64,000 nt of DNA, taken from Ctena decussata (taxonomy: Eukaryota > Mollusca > Bivalvia > Lucinida > Lucinidae). The translations under genes and the position numbers were made by a program. Positions 21,429 to 32,900 of the stretch are shown piece by piece; within the stretch, counting starts at the first letter, position 1, and each line of letters starts with the position of its first letter. The DNA lies in NCBI GenBank assembly GCA_963989385.1, contig OZ022511.1, forward strand, positions 31,490,503 through 31,554,502, written 5' to 3'. Below the pieces are notes generated by a model. It was not told the DNA's origin. It made no database searches and was given only the letters and a program-made list of their open reading frames with translations.

Positions 21429-24400
21429 CTGCCATGAAATACAGAAAGAAGAAAATCGTAGGTTTATTGCTTCAGTAGCATTCTTCGCTGGATTGGTATG
21501 AAAAAGGTAAAACTTAAATTCACCACTAAAAATTAAAAGCGACTAGCAACATAAACTAATATTGTGAACATTCTAAACTGAAATAGTCTAGCTGTAAAAT
21601 TACATGTATGAATAAAGAAAATTCTAAGCAACTTTTTACTAAACATGAAAGTAATATATCATTGACACAGCGGGAACATGACGTCGAAATGGCGGCGTCC
21701 TAAAGTCGATGCGACGTCATCACGTCGCACCGACGTCAGTCCGGTGTCATTACGACGTCATATGCCTGCAGGGAGTGACTGAAACTAACCTTTAAAGCGG
21801 CAAAAAAGCGGACGAGAAAATTTACGTCAATAAAGTTAAAACTGTTTCATAAAGACAATTCAAAGACTGGAGGGCAAATAGTGTAAATCCAGATGAGGCA
21901 TCTCATTATGAGCCACCTCATCTGGATTTACGTTGTTTGCAATATAGCTATTTTCAATTTTGGCACTTTACGTGTTGAAATACAAGAAAGTGCCATTGGC
22001 ATCCACAGATACGTCCCAACAGGCACTTGACGTTGAAATGACGTCGTACTGATGTCGATGACGTCGCATCAACGTCGATACGACGTCATTTCGATGTCAT
22101 ATGCACGTAGGGGTTAGTGCATGTTTTTGTGTGTTTTTTATTCAGTGAAACAGTACTCTCTGAATATTTTAGCAAGACTATTATTATTATGACGTGGCTT
22201 AAACTTGCTTACACTTTGCCTCGAAAACAGACTAAACGACATTCAGAGTTAATGCATATACATCAATACCTTCGATTAATAAGAACGAAAGAATGCAATG
22301 GACACACATAAAAGATGAAAGGTTCGACAAGTGATTGATCTTATTTCATTATTTATGGGCTATACTCGAAAATATGCCGACACAAGCACTTGATATACAT
22401 AGTGTTTGTCATTAAAAGAGCATAAAAAGGATTTCTCATTATTTGTAATTTGTTTTGAATACTTTTTGCTGTAGACGAGTAAATATATATGAAAACTGTG
22501 TCCGGTGTAAACAAATTTTTTGTTTCAAATAAATTTACATTGTTTAAACATAGAAATACAAGCAATAAAGTTTGAGGGCTTGAACGAAAGCATTACATGT
22601 GATTTTACTTGCATCTGCTGGCAGACAGTTAGGACTCTGATCAGGATCTATACTGCATGCAACCATAAGTTCCTTTGATGTAAACAATCCTAAATGCTGA
22701 ATGGAACTAGTCAAATTCAAAAGCAGAAGTTATTATAAAAATGATGAGCAAACTATGTAGTCCACCACTAATCACCCTCCGAAAGGCGTGAGAAAGTAAA
22801 ACAGGATATTATGAAAACTAAGTTGAAAATGTAAATGCAAATGCAAGTCAAACCAGCATAAGAAAAGAAGATACTTACGTCCACCACTCCGCAACAAAGG
22901 TAAATAAATACAAGGCTAATTCCACCACAGCAGAGCTCCAGATAATTCAGAGATAATTTTTCTTATGTAACAACGAAAACATATGTTGTTCTCCTTCATT
23001 AGAACCCAATCGACAAGACAGTTTAATGACGAGTTAAAACAAATAAAGTTTAATTGAAAAGTAGGGAAAATTATTCCTAAATTATCCCTGCTAGACTTTA
23101 GTACATGAAATTAGAAAAGCCGCCATTTCAAAAGCATGCAAACTAAGCTCATATTGGTGCAAATTTCCTAAGTTATTTTCCAAGGTTACAAGCATATCTC
23201 TCAAAAATTTCTGTCACTGCTCCAACTGATATTTTTGAGCAGTGACTATAATTGAAATAGTATTGTGCGTTCCCTTGAATATATAACGATATTTTTATCA
23301 AAATATACCAAGATGTATTCCTCAGTTGGACCATTTGTCTCTCTCTTTTTTGAAACCTTTTTCGAGTGAAAAAAATACAGCTACATCTGTATTACTCTTG
23401 GTTTTTGTATAAACACATATTACAAAGCAGAAATAACAGAAATTACAATATCACCTATGTTATACAAATGGGATTCAGAAGGAAGTCATTAGACTTATGC
23501 AAGTCTGTATCCCATCAGGTATCAAAACTATGAACGTTCCCAATGTGAGGAATGAGGTCAAAAGCACCTTTAACCTTTTGAGCTGTAATAAAATTTATGC
23601 AAACAAAACAAAGAAAAAAGGAAAACGAGAAAAATTTTCATGAAACAAAGAATTATTATACGATAGATTATAAAATACATGTACATATATGAAATAGATA
23701 CAATGTATCTCACCTTATCCACTGGCCTCTCGTTAGCTTCGGTAGCTGGCGATCCTATAGTAGACAAAAGACTATGATTATATTTCAGCTAATAAACCGC
23801 ATGCAGAACGGTTTTGTGCGCCGCACAGTTTAAGTTTATTTCAGTAAACCAAGTTAGACTAATGTAAACTAGCCTCCCTTCTCATCAATTAAAACACTTA
23901 CATAATTAACATCCTACTTCCCAAGTACAGTGGCGCAAATTTATTACAAAGTTGCCTAATGAAGTTCTGTCAGTCTTGCAAAATTTCAATAAATAATACA
24001 TGCACGTATTTGCAAATAATCATGACAATAATATAGCTAAATGGCTCTGAAAATGAGTACCCGCCAGAATATATATTTTGTAATTTTAGTGAATTCCTTT
24101 ATGACGTCATGTCCAAAAGCAAAATGTGATTTTGGGCTTCACTGAAAGTTTCGGAATGATTTTTTTAATATCAAACTATTGACAGGGAAACAGTGTTACA
24201 ACCACTAATGAAATAATTTCCCAAATATGGTTTCCATATGTTGGGGTAGCATTCAAACGCAACCACAAATGATATTAAGTCTCCCAAATCGTATGAAACT
24301 GCCTGGGGCTCATTATATTCCTTCAACTCTTTCAACTTTAATAATTTTTAAAGCGTTTAGGGTATTTGTCGACCAAAGTTGTTTCATTTGTGGCTGAGGT

Positions 24401-26942
24401 AGCATACTATCTCAACCACCAATGACATAACTTTTACCGGCAAATATCCTTGATGTCACAAAAATTGTCGAAAAGTATAGAAAAGTTTAGATTTTAAAGC
24501 CTGATGCACTTCCATGCAGTTTCATACGATTTGGGATATATTATTTCATCTGTGTTGCTAACTTGACCACAAATGAAATAGTTCTTTCATTTGTGAGAGT
24601 TATTTCAGCTGTGGTTGTAATACGGCGAAAACAAAACTTACGATTTCGTAAAACACACACTTCAACGCATCCTTTCTTTCATCTCTGAGGAGAAATTCTT
24701 TCCGATCATGTCCTTGTTTGGTCACAGCCGAATCTAGAAATCCTGAATTTAGAAGGCAAAGACCGTGTCATGTATGCAGAAGTAAGATTTGCAGGCAAAA
24801 ACAAATTTCCCAAATATGGTTTCCATATGTAGTGTGGTTGTTATGTTAATCATTAAAGCACCAGTAAAGAAAACAGTTGAATTTGCATAAAGAAACCAGT
24901 TGAATTTGCAAATAGCTTAGATCCAGATCTGGCGGCTAACAATAAGATCTGGGCAATTAGCCCTTTTAATCTGGATGGCAGAACTACTTGAAAGTAAATC
25001 TAAACAATTGACCCTTTACATCTGGATGCCAAAACTAAGTATTTCAAGAATGATAGTGTCTAAGTAAGCTTAACTCATTAATGCCAGGTTGACCCTTTAC
25101 GTTGCTAAAGGGACAGTTTATTTCCGATGTCAGGGGAGCCTGATTTGATTTAAATTTCATTTTTATAATTTCCAGAAATTCTTGCGTTTGATACAAACAG
25201 CGGAGGCCCTGATCAGACATTTTGTGGCGCCTGATCTGGGTCTGCACTGTTTGCCAATGTTTATTTTATGGGACATCAGACATAAATAGGTTATCTTTGC
25301 ACTGATATCTTTTTATTTGAGGACGTCATAGTCTGCTTTAATGTATATACATTCAGAAATTAGAGTGGAGTCGGGCAACTTCGGACAGCGGGTAAATTCG
25401 GACATACCATTGCAATCAGTGAAAATCCAGATGAGACGACTCATAATGAGCCGTCTCATCAGGATCTGTTTGCCAAGCTATTTTTGTTTTAATTCTAAAC
25501 AACTGACATATAAAGGAAATAACGTCACTGTCCGAATTTACCCGACTTTATCCTATCTAAAAAGTGTTGTTTCATTATATTAACTACAATGTCATGAAAC
25601 TTAGAATTCCGTGCCGTGAAAGGTGCTGTCTCGCCTGTCTGCGCATTATTACAAAACAGAAATAAACCATGAAACTCGAAAACTGTTTACACCGCCAACT
25701 ACGCTGCAGAGGACCACGTCGGAAAAGAAATACCTACGTCTCGTTTTTTGTCTCGCCTGCGAAGCAGAGGCGAGACATATGTATTGCTTTTCCGGTGTCG
25801 TCGTCGGCGGCGGCGGCGTCGGCGGCGTAAACTTTTGTCGAGTTTTTGCGTTTAGGTCATTTTCTCAGAAACTATAAGGGCTAGAGCCATGAAACTTGGT
25901 ACATGCATACATCTGGAAGAGTAGATCTCAAAGCCATCATCAATATTGAGTCTTGACCTACATTTTACGGTTGACTGACTTCGCAATTTTTTGTCGAGTT
26001 TTTGCGTTTAGGTCATTTTCTCAGAAACTATAAGGGCTAGAGCCATGAAACTTGGTACATGCATACATCTGGAAGAGTAGATCTCGAAGCCATCATCAAT
26101 ATTGAGTCTTGACATATATTTTATGGTTGACTGACTTCGCAATTTTTTGTCGAGTTTTTGCGTTTAGGTCATTTTCTCAGAAACTATAATGGCTCGAGCC
26201 ATGAAACTTGGTACATGCATACATCTGGAAGAGTAGATCTCGAAGCCATCATCAAAATTGAGTCTTGAAATACATTTTACGGTTGACTGACTTTGCAATT
26301 TTTTGTCGAGTTTTCGCGTTTAGGTCATTTTCTCAGAAACAATAAGGGCTAGAGCCATGAAACTTGGTACATGCATACATCTGGAAGAGTAGATCTCAAA
26401 GCCATCATCAATATTGAGTCTTGACCTACATTTTTCGGTTGACTGACTTCGCAATTTTTTTGTTGAGTTTACGCATTTAGGTCATTTTCTGAGAAACTAT
26501 AAGGGCTAGAGCCATGAAACTTGGTTCATGCATACATCTGGATGAGTTAATCTCAAAGTCATCATCAATATTGAGTCTTAACCTACATTTTACGGTTGAC
26601 TGACTTTGCAATTTTTTGTCAAGTTTTAGCATTTATGTCTGTTTTTCAGAAACAATAAGGGCCAGAGGCATGAAACTTTGGTCATGCATTCATCTGGAAG
26701 AGAAGAGCTAAAAGTCATCATAGATATTGAGACTTTACAACATTTTACGGTTGACTGACTTTGCAATTTTTTGTCAAGTTTTCGCGTTTAGGTCTGTTTT
26801 TCAGAAACCACAAGGGCTAGAGCCAAGAAACTTGGTTCATGCATACATCTTTGCTGATTTAGCTCTGTTTTGTGACAAAGCGCCAGCAGGCGAGACACCG
26901 CATTCCGCGGAATTCTTGTTTTGGTAGAGATAAAACCTTACT

Positions 26943-26978
<36 letters not shown>

Positions 26979-29900
26979 GGTGGCGTTTACGACCAAATGG
27001 TTCGTTAAGTGCGTTTTATGTGCAAAAATGATGAGCTTCTACAGGAAAGCCAGCCTATCTTTTCGTAAGCAGAACATGTCTACTTCTCCCTGTACATAAT
27101 CGATGGTAAGATTATATTTTAGTTTTGTCCTTTGAGATCGGAGGATATATTCTGAGAAATTAGAAATGTTTGATAGGTTTAGAATTTCATTCTAGACCAT
27201 CGTTTTTGATCATTTGGACCCATCAGTTTTTGAATCGACTGCCTTATTAAAATTTAGAAATTACAGTATGCTTAACTCTGGCTTTCATCGCCATATATTG
27301 TCAAGGTTTGTGAGGAGGCTTGAATAGCCGAAACTTCGAAGTATGGCCCACGTTCCTTCTTTGAATGTGTTCTCTGCTCTTGAAGGAGCTCTTTAAGATT
27401 TTAATTGTCTTTCTTACTTGTGCATCAAAATAGACTCAATCCCACAGAGGTGAGAGGCCTACTAATCAAGAGTCAATGCTTTCAACCACTAACCTACGAA
27501 GGCCTACCACCCACCGCCTAAATTTAGTTTCAAATCAGGGGCTGCATACATGACTGTTGGGGCTGTGACACAAGGAAATGTGAATACAGTAATTTTTTCT
27601 GGTGCATCCACGTAATCTGATCGGTCTTCCCTGTCCATATCAAAGGAATAAGTATGATTCAAGTACCGTAGATTTCAAACAGCAACTGGATATTATCTTT
27701 GAACTTGTTCCATCTTCTTAGGCCGCCAATATTACATGTTAGGAAATGCAGACTTTTCTCAAAATCTGTTGGCGTCTTTTTCGCCTTGAAACAGAACGAA
27801 TTAAATAGCATATAGGAATTTAAAATTATAATTATACAATTACTGATATGTATCTACTGCATTACAGCATCATGAAATTTGAAAGAAACAGGTGTCTACA
27901 CAATATTCAAACATGAAGTTCCTTGTGATATTCATTGCATAGTAAATGTTCTTTCTGATAATGCATCAAAACGTGAATTTCCTTTGTGACACTTTCTGTA
28001 TAGTAAACTTCCTTTGTGATACTGCATCAAAACGTAAAATCTCTTTATGATACTTGTGCATTTTTTTCTTTTTGGTAATTCTGCACCAAAACATGAAAAT
28101 TATGTGTGTTAATTACAACATAAGAACCGTTAAAGCCACTGGCGTTAATAAGGCCAGACTCAAGTCTGGCCTAATAATCTGCCGGCGGCTACATGTATAT
28201 ACAGTAGAACTTCACTGGCTCAAACAGGCTTGGGACCATGAAAATTAGTTCCAGCCAAGGGGAGTTCTAGCCATCCAGGGTTAGTTTCCCGATAAAGTGA
28301 CCTATAGGGACCAAGAAAAGAGTTCTAGCCAGGCAGGGTAAACGAGGCATCAGAGTTCGAGCCATTGAAGTTATACTATATACTGGCCTTATAATCAGCT
28401 AGTGGCTGAATGTACGGAGCTTTTAATATCTGACGGACTGTCAGACAGTCAGTGATATATGGATATATGTAAGAAGAGTTTTGCGTCCCTTTAAGTAAGA
28501 TTTCAGACGTAATGAGACAATGTTAGGATGAAAATGACAAGCTGTGAGCAACCCACACAGCCCTATTTACGGTGTGAAGAATTTCACCAGGCAAAACTGG
28601 AATCAGGAACAATTAGTACAGTAAGCAAGCTGCTTATTTGACCTCGCTACCTAAGCTCGTACGGACTGCCAAACTTAATATAACATATTGAACTTTACTT
28701 TGGTCGTTGTAATTCAGTGGTTAAAGTAGGTTCCTGTACTTTGGAAGGCATCATAATTTTGATGATCTTTCATCCAAATTGTTGGAAAGCACTTATAAAA
28801 AGGGAATGAATAAGTTTCACTAAAAAGTGTAAATCAAAAATATATTAGAAAAAAAATTTTGCAAGGGATTTCCTAACTCTGCTTCGCACACCAGTTAGTG
28901 CTATTTTTAGTTTGTGCCAAAAATAGAGAACACAGCTGACGTCATGCTGCATTGCATTTTGGGATAGTTTTAACCCATCCGCCATGCCAGGACCTCTAGG
29001 AGAGCTCACAGCAAGAGGAAACTGACCTTTGGAGAACAGCATCAGAAATCGCGCACTTATAGACATAATATACATAGTTATTTTTAGAACTGGAATTCCA
29101 ACGAAAGAAAATAGACCAAAAGGGGAAATGACTATTTTCTTCAACATCTGACGATTTTCTCAGTAGCAACAAATTCAGAAAAATAGGAGAATTCAATACT
29201 ACTCAGAAAAAGACGAAATTATTTTGTGAACATAATTGTTATTGCTAGTCCAGGAACCTACCTTTAACGCCACGCCATAAAATCATATGATCACACGTTA
29301 CAAAACATCTGGTTACAGGGTGTAACATAATTGTGCCGGCGTGCCTCCTAAAGTAATGTCAACTTTTAAGGCAATGAAATTCCATTTTAAACAGTCATAT
29401 GCACAATTTCATATGAGAAGAAAACTCGTTTATTAAGATCCTTTATTCCGCAAAAATGATCAAAATTAACTCACTGCCGAAGCCGGTGCCGTCGTTGTGG
29501 AAGTTGCTGGTTTATTTTGATAACCTGCACTGACGTTGTCAAAGTCATCTTCGCCAGAAACAGAGGTTGTAGCTGGTTGATTTGGATACAACTGAAATCT
29601 TAGTCCACCCACAGTCGATGAGAAATTTCTTGACATACCTAAATAAAGAAAATATCGCGTAGATAAATGTTGAAATTCTTCCGGCTTCTTAAAGTCTCCA
29701 TAGGCCTATAAGCGGTGAGTGAGTGAGTGAACTCGGGTTTAACGTCCCACCAACAACGAGGTCATATGGAGACGGGACCTCGGTTTATTTAAAGTCTCAT
29801 CCGAAAGACCGGAGAAGCAGGGGTTCGAACTTTCGATCCCTGGATTGGTCGTCCGGAGTGTTATCCACTACACTACAGCCGCTCCTCCTCTAAGTGGTGA

Positions 29901-32900
29901 AAACGGCTTATTGTATTTTTGTCATCTCTTTCCATTGTTTATGAAATCGAAAGTAGGTCATTTTAGTTGGCAACTAAAATGACCCGAATAAATTTTCGAA
30001 CCTTTTTATGTGAAACTTAACGCTGTTTCGTTGCTTTAAAGTTGGCTAATCGCGATTATTTACAATGACGAAACTATGGCGAGAAGCTTGCAGCGACACT
30101 TCATGATAAAAGTTTTACATGCTGATGAAGCAATGGGGTCTTTTAAGTTTAATTTCACTCGAGCACGACATACAACTACGCTTCCATAGAGTGCATCCGA
30201 GACTCTTGGAAGAGTGAAGTACTGATAGTTCTGAATGTGTCACAGTCTAAAAGCCTGTTTGTCTGACCTCTCACTTCCAAGCACACACTATTCTGTTCAA
30301 CGGTATACATCAAAGTGATAAATCTCTTTAAAAATCTAAGATGTATGGCTATCCGCTATGATTTCGCGATTTTTACCAAGGAACCCACTTTTGTGACTTC
30401 CTCTTTGCTTCCTAGGCTGACCCAGTCCTTCAAAAAGGGGATTTACTCTTAAAGAAAACAATTTGCTCGGAGGGAAGCAAACGCTTTCTTTTAAGACTTG
30501 ACTCGTATTTGAGCAGGCCAGCAAAAAGAAAAATGGCAGATTTGCTTCCTTTCAAAGTGTACAAATTTACCCTAAAAAAGGCAAAATAGAATATGAAGAT
30601 GTAGACATTCCAATGTATTATCCCAGCAGGCACACAAGGTTGAATCAGCCTTGAATCAACCTTGATTCAACGTCATGACGTTGAATCAAAGTTGATTCAA
30701 GGTTGATTCAACCGTGTGTGCCCAGTGGGAATGCTTCTGTTTCAACAGTTTTGTCTTTCAACATCTGATAACAAGATACCACACTCAACAAGCAATATAT
30801 TTCAAAAAGTGTTGTATTGCAAAAGATATGCGTGGCAGGAAGAACCGTATCCAATGGTGTTACCCCTTCCTGGTGGAGTCTTTTGCCAAGTGTTGCCGAA
30901 GTTTGGTGGTCCTCTTGGTTGCCCCATATCACCGCATGGTCCGGGATTCGAAGAAGCGGCGGACTGCCCACTTGAATACGATGCTGAATATGTTTGTTGA
31001 TTATTTGTCGGGAATCTTCCATCTGCCGCGGACCTTGAATTAAAGGTGTTTGTATTTCGACCTCTGTTTGTAGGGCTAGTGCTAGGTCTGTCAGCGCTTG
31101 GAATGAAAAATGAAACAAATAATAAAAGAATTAACAAGAGAATAAAGACAAAACTGAGTCACAGACCATATAGTTCATAAAAATAGTGTCAGCTAAATCT
31201 GTTGTACATGTATTTATCTACCGAGACCCGCATTTTTAGCATCGTATAACAAAGGTTTACATACTGGGCTTAATTGAATCAAATACAGTATGTTCCATCT
31301 CTTTTATTTTTTTGTTTTATCATTCCCCTCCTCCGCCATAGATATACCGTCTGCAAAATCAGTATTGCACAAGAAACGTATACCTTGTTTTCAAGAGGAG
31401 TTTTGTTTTGACGACTTTCTCTATTACTTAGTCTCATATTGCAAATGGACTTACAGTTTTTCATTCAACATCTGTTAAAATCCAAGTTTCTAGTTCCGTA
31501 TTTTGTCACCATTGGGACGGCCATTATCATTCGGCCGTATCTATTGATCATGCTTTAATGAACTTCTCTATATTTAATACGTTATTTTGAGTTACCCAGA
31601 TAAGGAAGCCAGTCTCTATGGAAAAAAGTTGATATACAAACTCGAATCAAATAAATGCTCTTGCCCTTGGACCTGCAATGATGATATTAATTCCCATACC
31701 TGTTGTTTGGATAGTTAAGTGGTCGCTGCTGGAAGTTTCCTCTGAAAGCTGAGTTTGTTGGGGCCGGGGTCGTCTGTCTGAAGCCACCTTGATTCGCATT
31801 ATTCATGTGTGCTGCATCTATTAATAAAAGCTGAGGTCAAAACACATGATAACGTAAGGTGGTGTATCTTGGACTGCGCCATGGAAAGTTGGGCCTACCA
31901 TGCAGATTATAAGTTTTGGAACAGACAGGTCTGAGTAAACAGTGCAAATCCAGATCAGACTGTTTCTAACGGATCAGGGCCTACGCTGTTTGTCATTCAA
32001 TATGCATCAATTTGATGCATTGCGGCCTTATGAAACCAAAATGTTCCACTTTTTGAAAAATTAAGGTAACTATTGATTTTCAGTAGAATGTTTACCGTTG
32101 ATCACATTCGAACAGATAATACTCTAAACAGCTTGTGCATCATTCACCAGAGTCTTGGAATCCGATTGTGCCGCACTGCTTTCTCCAGCAAAGACTGATT
32201 AATCAGAGGCACAAACGCGCAAGGTGATCTAAATCGCCGCTGTATGCACGTTGTCGTTAGTGTCTCTTTGTATATGAGCCGTGGCACGACAAAGCCAACA
32301 GTGTGGCATGTGCGCCACGCAAAGACTCAAATCAGCCTGGGCATCCATCCAGCCTGGTCAGAGTCTTCGCTGAGCTTATGCTCTTCTCTACCCTTAAATC
32401 GCATAGCGCTTACTCTGATCAGACTGGGTGGATGCCCAGGGTGATCTGAGTCTTAGCTGGGCGCACATGCCATATTGTTGGCTTTCTCGCGTCGCGGCTC
32501 AATCATCTGGCATAACTGTTTGGCATAAATTGCTTTAAATGGCTTAAGGATACTGGGTACACTATCAGGGGTGTCTACACTTCTTTTCTCATTTTGCCCT
32601 TTTTTCAATGGAGGTCAAGATTTGCTCCTAGACTTCTTTCTTTTAAGAGCAGACACTGCTAGTTTGGCAGCGCTGCGCTCTCCATGGAAGCGGACAGGAA
32701 GTCACAAAAGTTCTTCCCTTTGTAAAATGGCGGAAAAACATGGGTGTGCACCGATTACCTTAATGTTCAAAAGTTTGAAACGTAACAATTTTCTTTGGTG
32801 ATAGCGGGGTTTATATTTACTTAGTATTGTATTAGGTAACTTTCTTGGTCTAGGTTGTGGTCTTTGTTGGCGTGGTGGTGGCTGAGCTTGATTCATATTC

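Noticed and set aside
22866..22960. Candidate SPATA22 exon with a GTAAGT donor and a hydrophobic frame
   Set aside because: The flanking exons at 23714 and 21278 join perfectly in phase and in homology (WI-RCVG) without it.
26860..26925. Helitron 3' end at CCGCGGAATTCTTG
   Set aside because: A short palindrome is present but no CTRR follows at the right distance.
27312..27346. Second hammerhead-like core (GTGAGGA, GGC stem, GAAAC, ACTTCGAAGT stem)
   Set aside because: The essential C3 is G and no stem I pairs across the ends, so it cannot be called a ribozyme.
28845..29196. Overlapping minus-strand ORFs of 66-100 residues
   Set aside because: Random composition, inside a SPATA22 intron, with no splice borders or known motifs.
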